DNA from: Sinohyriopsis cumingii
Lineage: Eukaryota > Mollusca > Bivalvia > Unionida > Unionidae
Assembly (NCBI GenBank): GCA_028554795.2
Contig: CM068842.1
Span: 49,373,574-49,437,573, forward strand
Reading direction: 5' to 3'
DNA length: 64,000 nucleotides
In this document: piece by piece, positions 57,601-61,861 of the stretch
Position numbering within the stretch: position 1 is the first letter of the stretch
How the letters are laid out: each line of letters opens with the position of its first letter
Translations under genes and position numbers: made by a program
The notes under the pieces: generated by a model
Databases searched by the model: none
The model's input: the letters and a program-made list of their open reading frames with translations, nothing else
What the model was told of the DNA's origin: nothing

Positions 57601-60349
57601 TTTTTTGTTTGTCTGATCCATAGTGAACTACCTGCTGATGGAGAATCTAGAGGCTCGTGGTAAGGATTTTATTATACTGGGGAGCAACATGGGAGATGAG
57701 ACTTTGTCTGAATTGGCTGGAGACGTAGCCAGAAGAATACTATCCATTTTCTTGCCAGATGAAACTGGAAGAAGACCTTTACATGGTGAGTATTTTTTTA
57801 TGTATTTTTAACTTTGACCTTTTGAGGGAATGTGGATTATATAATGTGTTTTGATCCAATATTTAAAAATTTTTCATTTTTTTAAACCGTTATGTTGTAT
57901 CCCTAATAAAGAGTTTTAACATCTTTACAATTTATTGTATAGTATTGCATGTTTACATTATTATGGAGGGTTTGTCTTCCTGAGGATTTCTTCATGCAAT
58001 TCTTTGTCCTGACTTTTAGATACAGAAATATTGTGCTGATGTGCCACTAAACCCTATACATGCGTCCATGAAGATGAAGAATACTACACACAGTCTAAAC
58101 TGAGTCACTGTGACCTGTAATCTGCATTAACCTTTGCAGTTAGTGCCCTGTGTTTATTAGAAACTGTTGCTTGCAGAGTCCTGTAACTTGTTATTTAGAT
58201 GTGTCTTGATGTACACTTAATTTCTTCTTAGAATACCCAATCATAATACCTTAGGAAAACTACCACTACCTCGCAAATCCAGCCCTCCCAGATACTACTT
58301 TAGCTCATTGGCGGTTGGGCAGAGTGATCTCCCTGTACAATAAGACTTTGCGGCAAGGCGTAAGGATATATTAATTACTTCCGCTCGTGCCAAGAAGCAT
58401 GCTGTCGTCACAAAAGACCTCGCAAAGTCAAAGCTACATGGAACGTATGTAACTTCAAGTTGAGTTTCTTCACTTCTAAGGAAAGTATACTCCATCTATT
58501 TTTCCAACTTTTTCTCTCTCTTTCTCTCTTTCTCTCACCACAGAGTTCTGCCTTTACAAATTAGTTGCACTTTGTCCTTGTCACACAATGGTTACTTGCA
58601 TGTGGAGCCTAAGTGACTTCAGTCCATTTGCGCTTTACTTAATTTCACATGCAAGTCTCTAGTGCTCATATAACTCCTACATATGTGTAATTTCCTTACT
58701 AACGGGTACATATTAGCAAGTTTTTTATTCAAGGCTTTCATAGCATCCAAGCGCCATTTTAGTGTAATTACTTGTACGGGTGGTCTCTGTGTCTTTTTTC
58801 CCTACAAGTAGGTGTTCCAAGCTGCCCTAGCTGACAAGGTCAGTGGGCTGCCAGCAGGGCAAAGGTTAAAATTTTGCACATTTTGAACAATAAATTTTAT
58901 GCCATCACTATTCATAAAAATCAATAAATATATGCATTTGTCACAATAACTACTTGTCTTCTATCATTTTATGCATAAATCTTTGTGATTTTTTTTATTT
59001 TCATCTTTAAAATTGTTTGTTTGAAGTATGTAGAGGGCATTAATTGTGCAGATGCAGTTTGTCCGAACGTTGAAATTTTACATATTTATTGTAAGGCTTG
59101 AGATTATGTGTGGTATTTCCATGTTACTATATTTAGCACCATTGCAGAGCAGAGAGAACGACCTACATTTTGATATCTTTACTTTGTAAATCGGTTTTGT
59201 TTTTGCTTCAAATTTTACACGATGAAAAATTCAAAATTACAATTTTTCAGGTAAATCTCAATTTTAAAATACAAATTTGAAATCATTTTAACGTGTGTTC
59301 GTTATTCTTTATTTTTGTATAAACAGTGGAATTTTCTGTAACGTCATGCAAGATCACCACGTTTTTTAAAGTCTGCTGGGAATAAGCCATATGCAATGGC
59401 TGGCCCAACACTTATACCACATGACTTGATGTAAATCCAAGATGTATTATGACCTCTGATATTCCATCCATGGATTATTTATCGCTAGTTTGTAAGTAAA
59501 ATGATTCATTTTTGATGTTTTACATTTATTTTTGTCTTTATATCTGTGTTTTGAGTACATGAAGTCATTAATTGGAGGTCCTTTCCTATGGTTCAGGGAA
59601 AACTTTTCGAGTCCAATTTCCTCGGCTAAATCATTTTTACACATGTAGTACACATGCAAAAATGGCGTCAGATGATGCTTGGTATGTTATTTTATGTATT
59701 TAAAGTAAATTTGTTGACGTAATTTTTTTCTTTCTTCTTGTATGTGACCGAACAAGTAATAATTAATAGATTGAATTGGATAGCGATAAAATTGTGACCT
59801 TTGACTTTTCTGTTTGTAGACACGATTCACTAAAAGGAAAATGTGCTCTGTTACCCTTCTTTGAGTAAGGTCCAGAATTTAGGATAAGTGTTATTAACAT
59901 TGAAAGGGCATTGTAAATTGAGCTAACTATAGACTGGCAGTTTATATTCCAATTTTTATATATTTACATGACATTTATAATTATTCCAGTCTGTAACAAC
60001 TCTGTAAATTTTCAAGTCAGCATCATTAAATGTAGCTAAAAGTACCTAATTCGTTTTAAAAACTTCGTGTGAAATGAATTAATTCAGCCTCATTTAGGAA
60101 ATCAAAGAACAAGCTGTGCTCAACCACAAAACAGGACCATTTTTATAAACATAAAACTATTTTGGGCTGAACAAATAATCTACATGAATTTATTTAAATT
60201 CTTTCACTTCTTAATATTTTTCTTTTGCTTTGTTGCATTCATCAGTTCAAGTGCATCTGACTTCACTTTTTCTAACCTTTCAGGTTTAGGAGTGGATTAA
60301 GAAACTCTGTCCTGAGACATCCTATCCTCATACTGCTTCACATGAGTAG
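8711..60349 (+). CDS. MGH1-like / GH63-type glucosidase gene, 17 exons plus terminal exon
   Basis: A long glycoside hydrolase related to the 880-900 residue 'glucosidase' proteins of bacteria and fungi with an MGH1-like (alpha/alpha)6-barrel domain, distant from ER mannosyl-oligosaccharide glucosidase. Family landmarks appear in order across the exons: [66 protein letters not shown] (its Asp is the candidate general acid by analogy with GH63), [41 protein letters not shown] and NYLLME. The exons found give 912 codons; with the unlocated penultimate exon the protein would be about 980 residues. There is no signal peptide and no membrane segment, so it should be cytosolic or nuclear. All exon phases agree, with no stop in any exon. 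The substrate is unknown. Confidence 0.93.
8881..10431 (+). other. Intron 1
   Basis: Donor GTATGC, acceptor TTTTATAG. Holds two degenerate copies of a segment of about 170 bp at 9790-10060 (ggatcctgg.. and gttaacataa.. parts). No gene seen. Confidence 0.75.
10432..10600 (+). CDS. Glucosidase exon 2
   Basis: Joins exon 1 through a split Cys codon and encodes [20 protein letters not shown], then [13 protein letters not shown] and [11 protein letters not shown]. Donor CAG|GTATAC, phase 0. The match to the family is continuous across the junction. Confidence 0.93.
13490..13980 (+). repeat. Dispersed repeat R3, copy 1
   Basis: About 490 bp alignable with 58205-58690: shared tracts include CATAATACCTTAGG, CCAG..ATAAAACTTT, GGAAAGTATACTC and GCCTTTACAA. 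Class unknown; perhaps the non-coding part of a retroelement. Confidence 0.6.
14804..15936. mobile_element. Non-autonomous hAT-like element
   Basis: The left end CGTACCTGTCAACTTTC and the right end, reversed, CATACCTATGAACTTTTC form imperfect inverted repeats with nearby CTCCCGATTTT motifs. The flanks ccttacac (14796-14803) and ccttactc (15937-15944) are an 8-bp duplication with one mismatch, as expected for hAT. No transposase is visible inside. Confidence 0.65.
17262..17580 (+). mobile_element. SINE-A copy 2
   Basis: Full structure: a tRNA-like head (GTGGCCTAGGGGCTAGAGCA ... GGTTCGATCCC), a body with the central domain GGTGTCAGGATAATGTGACT, and a tail ending in AAATCACACAAACACACACA. Flanks share only a weak duplication (ggatcgtt / ggactcgtta). 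Confidence 0.9.
17600..18650 (+). mobile_element. Decayed retroelement-like sequence, class uncertain
   Basis: Codon-like but stop-ridden text with stretches such as EDSSFRAF and [11 protein letters not shown] in shifting frames. Composition is more GC-rich than the surrounding intron. It may be a gag-like part of the DIRS-like family seen at the right end, but this is a weak impression. Confidence 0.3.
19775..19860 (-). repeat. Dispersed repeat R3 fragment (minus)
   Basis: The reverse complement carries CTACCTCGCAAATCCAGCCC and CATAATACATTAGG as in the two longer R3 copies. A second, shorter piece lies at about 19545-19580. Confidence 0.5.
19890..20004 (+). mobile_element. SINE-B copy B2 (5'-truncated)
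   Basis: Only the 3' half: CCGGGTTCTTCCTCTACCAT, ACTGGCCGCC, GCTGAAAAATGG and a tail of ACAACAACAACAAC. Confidence 0.85.
20206..21370 (+). mobile_element. Decayed hAT transposon with BED finger and transposase remnants
   Basis: The left end CAGTGAGTCTGACATTTTAT followed by AGTACAACGAAATCTCTGAC matches the arms of the MITE at 5299. Inside, in broken frames: a BED-type zinc finger piece [16 protein letters not shown] (20417-20464), hAT transposase core text [17 protein letters not shown] and [16 protein letters not shown], and the C-terminal dimerisation segment [10 protein letters not shown] (about 21165-21195). Frameshifts and stops separate these, so it is inactive. No right terminal repeat found. 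Confidence 0.75.
21819..21993 (+). CDS. Glucosidase exon 3
   Basis: [39 protein letters not shown], then EFKLIDT. Among the best conserved parts of the protein. To continue correctly into exon 4 ([10 protein letters not shown]) the exon must end at ACAG|GCAGGT, a GC donor; the nearby GT (ACAGGCAG|GTTATT) would put exon 4 out of frame. Phase 1. Confidence 0.9.
21994..24959 (+). other. Intron 3 (GC-AG)
   Basis: Begins GCAGGTTATT and ends TATTTTCAG. Contains the 31-bp tandem array at 23725-24215; no gene or transposon recognised in the rest. Confidence 0.75.
23725..24215. repeat. 31-bp tandem array
   Basis: About sixteen degenerate units of TTTAAATTTGTGGCTTAATT followed by TTCATTGGGTC, some shortened to 28-29 bp. 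Confidence 0.9.
24960..25110 (+). CDS. Glucosidase exon 4
   Basis: [20 protein letters not shown], then [15 protein letters not shown] and LLPQFWFR. Completes the Gly codon begun at the end of exon 3. Donor TTCAG|GTCAGT, phase 2. Confidence 0.92.
25111..26273 (+). other. Intron 4
   Basis: Mostly a degenerate tandem array of about 90-100 bp units (25180-26220; TTTAGCATGATT and GGAAACCACTTGACATAGAT recur) interrupted by a SINE-A. Confidence 0.8.
25757..26074 (+). mobile_element. SINE-A copy 3
   Basis: Complete element from CACTCTGGTGGCCTGGTGG to ACACACACACA with an exact 16-bp target duplication, atttcatggaaaccac (25741-25756 and 26075-26090). The insertion is inside the intron 4 tandem array. 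Confidence 0.95.
26274..26380 (+). CDS. Glucosidase exon 5
   Basis: Finishes the Arg codon and encodes [20 protein letters not shown] then [10 protein letters not shown]. Less conserved than its neighbours. Acceptor TTTCTAG, donor CTAG|GTAAGA, phase 1. Confidence 0.88.
26600..27615 (+). mobile_element. hAT internal-deletion derivative
   Basis: Ends CAGACCTGCCAACC and, reversed at the right, CGACCTGCCAACAT form short inverted repeats. Inside, a BED-finger-like start ([20 protein letters not shown], about 26945-27004) is followed with no transposase core by the C-terminal dimerisation region ([20 protein letters not shown] and EKAFSMVKK, about 27290-27375). The catalytic core has been deleted. 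Confidence 0.65.
29227..29323. repeat. Perfect 32-bp inverted repeat (hairpin)
   Basis: Arms 29227-29258 and 29292-29323 are exact reverse complements (outer bases GGTTACTGCATTTGTATGGG) around a 33-base loop. No target duplication seen. Probably a tiny foldback element; perfect pairing suggests recent origin or gene conversion. Confidence 0.85.
30010..30589 (+). repeat. Tandem array derived from the exon 6 acceptor
   Basis: About twelve units of roughly 50 bp, each with AATAGTACTATATATCTCAG, TTTGTTTCAGGAGGTTTTAG and TGATCT. The last unit is the true exon 6 acceptor (ATAGTACCGTATCTCTTTGT..CATTTCAG|GAAATTTTAATG), so every unit resembles a 3' splice site with a few exon bases. Confidence 0.85.
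30590..30721 (+). CDS. Glucosidase exon 6
   Basis: [20 protein letters not shown], then [19 protein letters not shown]. The KDAFH motif is a family marker. Donor CGA|GTAAGT, phase 1. Confidence 0.93.
30722..31183 (+). other. Intron 6
   Basis: GTAAGT to AACCTAG; nothing recognisable inside. Confidence 0.8.
31184..31380 (+). CDS. Glucosidase exon 7
   Basis: [39 protein letters not shown] and a helix ending [14 protein letters not shown]. This is the linker between the N-terminal beta domain and the catalytic barrel in the family. Donor AAG|GTATTG, phase 0. Confidence 0.92.
31381..32992 (+). other. Intron 7
   Basis: Contains SINE-B copy B3; otherwise no recognised element. Confidence 0.8.
32190..32442 (+). 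mobile_element. SINE-B copy B3
   Basis: Complete: a tRNA-like head (CCGAGTGGTCTAAAGCGCTC ... GGTTTGAGTCTC), a body with GAGAAAGCTTGCCAGTAG and ACTGGCCACC, and a tail of ACTACAACAAC. Short duplication actctgt on both sides. Confidence 0.93.
32993..33179 (+). CDS. Glucosidase exon 8
   Basis: [40 protein letters not shown], then a variable hydrophilic linker. Start of the catalytic barrel. Donor AGTG|GTATGT, phase 1. Confidence 0.92.
33688..34990. repeat. 47-bp tandem array
   Basis: About 26 good units plus two diverged ones of CAATTCCCATAGCAAATATC, GATGTAAACACAACGGACAT, CACTTTG, with an alternative ending GACAGCACATTG. Variant order near 33840-34000 recurs near 34400-34530, hinting at a 12-unit block duplication. 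Reverse-strand frames are open but this is not a gene. Confidence 0.97.
36125..36340. repeat. 19-bp tandem array
   Basis: About eleven units of TTGATATTGCTAACCCAGG (T/C at the second base). Confidence 0.97.
36731..37023 (+). CDS. Glucosidase exon 9 with in-frame duplication
   Basis: Acceptor GAATTAAG, phase 1 to 0. Residues [20 protein letters not shown] and the following 18 occur twice in tandem (36733-36846 and 36847-36960, 114 bp each), then [18 protein letters not shown], the conserved motif before the general acid. In the first 32 codons of the two copies the only three base differences are synonymous (GAG/GAA, AGT/AGC, TCC/TCT). The repeated segment falls in a variable linker of the family. 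Donor TGG|GTAGGT. Confidence 0.93.
37001..37196 (+). repeat. 49-bp tandem array spanning the exon 9 donor
   Basis: Four units starting at 37001, 37050, 37099 and 37148. The first contains the end of exon 9 and its true donor (CCATGG|GTAGGT); in the next two the corresponding bases are ATAGGT and in the fourth GAGGTG, so the GT is lost in all three copies. Confidence 0.85.
37484..39082. repeat. 24/30-bp tandem array, part 1
   Basis: Units CACACATACAAGGCATTCAACATG (written as 20+4: CACACATACAAGGCATTCAA, CATG) mixed with a 30-bp form that gains GACAAG. Because both lengths are multiples of three, frames of more than 540 codons stay open on both strands; the composition and position in an intron argue against coding. 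Confidence 0.97.
39083..39938 (+). mobile_element. Candidate solo LTR inserted in the 24-bp array
   Basis: The sequence between the two array parts starts TGTTATG and ends GTTACA, flanked by cacac and cacat. It has an AATAAA near 39856 followed by a GTTGTCGTC-type region, as in an LTR. Length 856 bp including a nested SINE-B. No internal retroelement genes. Confidence 0.5.
39425..39671 (+). mobile_element. SINE-B copy B4
   Basis: Complete element with an exact 15-bp target duplication, ttcatttcttctgga (39410-39424 and 39672-39686). Nested inside the candidate solo LTR, so younger than it. Confidence 0.95.
39939..40510. repeat. 24/30-bp tandem array, part 2 (degenerate)
   Basis: Same unit family as 37484-39082 but more diverged, with forms such as CACACATCCAAGACATTCAA and AAGGCAATCATG. 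Confidence 0.93.
40925..41715. repeat. 39-bp tandem array
   Basis: About 17 units of GGATCATTGCCATTGCCTCA, TCAGCTGTTTGGGCTTGTT. A non-repeat segment of about 150 bp (40997-41150) interrupts it. The unit is a multiple of three, giving frames open on both strands ([12 protein letters not shown] and [11 protein letters not shown] repeats) that I do not regard as genes. Confidence 0.96.
41700..42048. repeat. 40-bp tandem array
   Basis: About eight units of AAATTAATTGGACTTTATTG, GACCAATGTCATTGCTATGT. It starts inside the last 39-bp unit (GGATCATTGTCATTG) and is followed again by TTGGGCTTGTT, so it seems to have grown within one unit of the older array. Confidence 0.96.
42389..42712 (+). mobile_element. 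SINE-A copy 4
   Basis: From TGCTCCGGTGGCCTAGTGAT to the (CA)n tail; target duplication acatgagagatct / acataagagatct (42376-42388 and 42713-42725). Confidence 0.93.
42728..42967 (+). mobile_element. SINE-B copy B5
   Basis: Complete; flanked by the exact 15-mer acataagagatcttg (42713-42727 and 42968-42982). Its left duplication is the right duplication of SINE-A copy 4. Confidence 0.95.
43860..44690. repeat. 20-bp AT-rich tandem array
   Basis: Degenerate units of ACTTTATAAGATATCATATA, decaying toward the right end. Confidence 0.9.
44772..44888 (+). CDS. Glucosidase exon 10
   Basis: [39 protein letters not shown]. The Asp of WDLAFH is the candidate catalytic acid of GH63-type enzymes, and it is intact. 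Donor CAG|GTAAAG, phase 0. Confidence 0.95.
44876..45215 (+). repeat. Tandem array derived from the exon 10 donor
   Basis: Nine copies of CCTTCTGGACAGGTAAAGGC (true donor at 44889). GT is kept at 44929, 44985, 45060 and 45195 and lost in four others. Spacing 33-56 bp. Confidence 0.88.
44889..46565 (+). other. Intron 10
   Basis: The donor-derived array, then a truncated LINE; a poly-T/AT-rich stretch leads to the acceptor GCATTTAG. Confidence 0.85.
45238..46340 (+). mobile_element. 5'-truncated L2/CR1-like LINE, 3' end
   Basis: Reverse-transcriptase C-terminal text in broken frames: [82 protein letters not shown] deletion right after GVPQGSV removes the region that would hold the catalytic Asp pair. 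The 3' end has the L2-type GTAAAGCACTTAGAGC..GTGCTATACAAA followed by (ATT)n at 46318-46339. Confidence 0.85.
46566..46708 (+). CDS. Glucosidase exon 11
   Basis: [28 protein letters not shown], then [15 protein letters not shown]. Matches the family segment after the general acid. Donor CTTG|GTAAGA, phase 2. Confidence 0.92.
46709..47542 (+). other. Intron 11
   Basis: A short run of degenerate repeats at 47155-47265 (GCATGAGATTTGGTT), otherwise nothing recognised. Confidence 0.8.
47543..47660 (+). CDS. Glucosidase exon 12
   Basis: [47 protein letters not shown] is strongly conserved in the family. Donor CAG|GTTATT, phase 0. Confidence 0.94.
47661..48602 (+). other. Intron 12
   Basis: AT-rich; no element or gene recognised. 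Acceptor TTTGCCTGTAG. Confidence 0.8.
48603..48762 (+). CDS. Glucosidase exon 13
   Basis: [53 protein letters not shown]. Two barrel helices. Donor GGAG|GTGAGT, phase 1. Confidence 0.93.
48763..49695 (+). other. Intron 13
   Basis: A GAT/GAC-rich simple-sequence stretch at 48800-48850; nothing else. Confidence 0.8.
49696..49889 (+). CDS. Glucosidase exon 14
   Basis: [40 protein letters not shown], then a helix ending KETYPSY. Donor TAT|GTAAGC, phase 0. Confidence 0.94.
49994..52101. mobile_element. Pogo/Tigger-like DNA transposon (decayed)
   Basis: Terminal inverted repeats CAGTGTGACCTCCCTATAAC and, reversed at the right, CAGTGTGACCCCACTATAGC, each bordered by TA (49992-49993 and 52102-52103), the pogo/mariner target. 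Second-layer homology (GTTATAA) lies just inside both ends. I could not recognise a transposase in the 2.1 kb interior, which is open in only short frames. Confidence 0.75.
50274..50442. mobile_element. hAT MITE nested in the pogo element
   Basis: 169 bp with ends CAGTGCTGTCCAACC and, reversed, CAGTGCTGTCTAACC; subterminal GGCCTGCATGCGGCCCGCAG and GCGGCCCTCAGC are typical of a widespread hAT MITE type. The 8-bp flanks aaataatg / gtctaatg match only in part. Confidence 0.8.
53631..53759 (+). CDS. Glucosidase exon 15
   Basis: [55 protein letters not shown] is a family marker. Donor AAG|GTGATC, phase 0. Confidence 0.93.
53760..55131 (+). other. Intron 15
   Basis: Carries a SINE-A at 54702 and a short ATCATC-rich run at 55040-55095. 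A segment at about 53960-54690 may be an old insertion, but I could not classify it. Confidence 0.75.
54702..55015 (+). mobile_element. SINE-A copy 5
   Basis: Full-length but diverged: TACTGGTGGCCTAGTGGTTA ... GGTTTGAACCC, a central domain with a deletion in CAGGATGTGACTGGGTGG, and a short CACACACA tail. No clear target duplication. Confidence 0.9.
55132..55264 (+). CDS. Glucosidase exon 16
   Basis: [54 protein letters not shown] is a very strong family motif lining the active site. Donor GCA|GTAAGT, phase 1. Confidence 0.95.
55265..57623 (+). other. Intron 16
   Basis: Mostly a degenerate tandem array at about 56060-57170 with units of roughly 180 bp (TTCACCAGAAGACTT, CTAAATGAAAATGGTGCTGA, GGCCACTA..GCCATC recur about six times). 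Confidence 0.8.
57624..57785 (+). CDS. Glucosidase exon 17
   Basis: [54 protein letters not shown]. Ends just before the segment that in the family reads into the conserved EYFHG/HQTGW region. Donor CATG|GTGAGT, phase 1. Confidence 0.94.
57786..60289 (+). other. Intron 17 region, expected penultimate exon not found
   Basis: An exon of about 140-150 bp with phase 1 to 0 should lie here. Scanning all acceptor-like AGs (58019, 58139, 58543, 59250, 59332, 59819) gave frames that close quickly or lack family motifs. Dispersed repeat R3 copy 2 occupies 58205-58690. The rest is AT-rich. Confidence 0.6.
58205..58690 (+). repeat. Dispersed repeat R3, copy 2
   Basis: Aligns with 13490-13980: CATAATACCTTAGG, CTACCTCGCAAATCCAGCCC, AGGAAAGTATACTCCATCTA, GCCTTTACAAATTAG. 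Includes a CTCTCT tract at 58514-58537. Confidence 0.6.
60290..60349 (+). CDS. Glucosidase terminal exon
   Basis: Acceptor CAGGTTTAG|GAG, then [19 protein letters not shown] and TAG. A helix reading EWI after the HQTGWT..LV region is what the family C-terminus looks like, and the phase (0) leaves room for one missing upstream exon. Direct splicing of exon 17 to the nearby CAG at 60283 instead gives only five extra residues (GLGVD) before a stop. Confidence 0.7.
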   Translation, partial: EWIKKLCPETSYPHTASHE

Positions 60350-60591
60350 CTGTGTATTACGATTACCAATATTACATTGGACAAGTGTTGGAAGTACACC
60401 AACCTGATCTGGCACTTGTACAGTTTTTATGTCAGATGAAAACCAAAACCAGTTGTTTCAAATGGCCAGCCAGTGATGACATTCCCAAGGTTAAGTCATG
60501 TTTTGAAACTTTACAACTAGTTTCAAGAGATGGCCAAGCTTGGAAAGTTGAAAATATGGGACACATTGACCAGCAAAATACAGCAGAATAA
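60346..60591 (+). CDS. Unexplained 80-codon frame in the 3' UTR
   Basis: An open frame from just after a TGA (60343-60345) to [23 protein letters not shown], then FLCQMKTKTSCFKWPASDDI and GQAWKVENMGH. The pattern (YY-IGQV, F-KWP-DDI, G-WKV) resembles a small C-terminal module seen in transposon-linked invertebrate proteins; I cannot name it with confidence. It could be an alternative last exon (CATGAGTAG|CTGTG) or a decayed insertion. It shows no internal stop. Confidence 0.35.
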   Translation, partial: VAVYYDYQYYIGQVLEVHQPDLALVQFLCQMKTKTSCFKWPASDDIPKVKSCFETLQLVSRDGQAWKVENMGHIDQQNTAE

Positions 60592-60592
60592 A
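60587..60592 (+). terminator. AATAAA polyadenylation signal (proximal)
   Basis: About 240 bases after the terminal stop; overlaps the end of the 80-codon frame. Confidence 0.5.
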
Positions 60593-60866
60593 ATTCTCAA
60601 GCTAAAACTTTGCTAAAGCTGTTACTTTTCTGATTATTTTAAACATAGCAGTCCTTTATGACATTTACAATTGTATCTACGGTTTGAAGTGTATATTATC
60701 TTCAAAACACTAGTCGTAGTGAAAGATTTTGATACTTTGATAATTTTGATAGTTCTTGCTTTGTAACCTATCTTTGCTTTATCATAATTACATTTGCTTT
60801 ATTAGTATATATGCATTAAGCCTGTAATATGCTCCATTTTGGTGAGAAAACTATCGGAGTGAACCA

Positions 60867-60872
60867 AATAAA
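60867..60872 (+). terminator. AATAAA polyadenylation signal (distal)
   Basis: Followed by a T-rich and GTGT-rich stretch (TTTTTTTGTGTATGATTG), which makes it the better-looking signal for the glucosidase transcript. Confidence 0.5.
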
Positions 60873-60879
60873 AGGATTT

Positions 60880-61860
60880 TTTTGTGTATGATTGTAGTGT
60901 TTGCATTTCTTGAGTAACGAAGAACTTGTCTAGCTTTGCAGTAAATGCCACTATTGTATAGCTTCAAATTTTTTTTTTTACTCATCCGAAGTTGATGGTA
61001 ATTGCATTTTCGGTGGGTATCGCAAATTTCCCAAGTCCCTCAAAAATGTTGAAAGGTCATATCTTGAAAAGTATTTGACCGATTTGCATGATTTTTTTAA
61101 ACATTTTATTTTCATATTAAGATTTTAAGGATGGTAACAACAGCTTAGTGCTTTTAATTGTATATGCTGATATCCTAAAAGTGCTTGGAATACCTACTTC
61201 AAGTATTAACTCATAATGGATTTTGCCGCACCTACCGGGTATATCTCGATGATGGTGCCTTTATTCCATTCTTTGTGAAGGTTGTTTTTGTGTAATGTGG
61301 ATACTGGTATATTCTTAGTTATACCATTCTAGTCAGACAAGTACAGTTCAGTGCTCTATACATGGTTCATTCAGTCACCTCCTGTGCATGCATGTTTATA
61401 TAGGTGACCCTTGAGTCATGCATAACTTTATATTATGTTGATTGAACATATAGTCGAGTGCTCATGTAGCCCGTGTCTTCATTGTTAGGTTTGGGCTACA
61501 TTATTTACGTCTTTACACTCTGAATAACCCCTTATATTTGTATTATTCCATTCTTTTTGTATATCAAGGTGAGTTCATTTACCATGGTATTTTTAACCTT
61601 GGAACACCATGCTTCAATGATTCTACCTGCATAGGCCATCCTTGACCTTCCTACAGGTAAGCATGGTCGTTCAAGTCATTTGCTAGCAATATTTTCCAGA
61701 TAACCATTATATATAGATCTGCACCCACAAACAGGTGGTATTGTCACATGTATGACATAACATGTGCAAGTACACGGGTTTGTAAACAGGTAATATTGTC
61801 ATTATTGTTTACCTGTACATTTCATTAAATTATTAGACTTGTACACTTCATTAGTATGTC
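60880..61860. other. Intergenic, nothing recognised
   Basis: AT-rich with a short tandem similarity at 61725-61805 (ACAGGT.ATATTGTCA). No gene or transposon identified. Confidence 0.6.
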
Positions 61861-61861
61861 C

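Noticed and set aside
57624-60302. Exon 17 spliced directly to CAG at 60283
   Set aside because: In frame but ends after five residues and skips the conserved C-terminus; kept only as a possible aberrant product.
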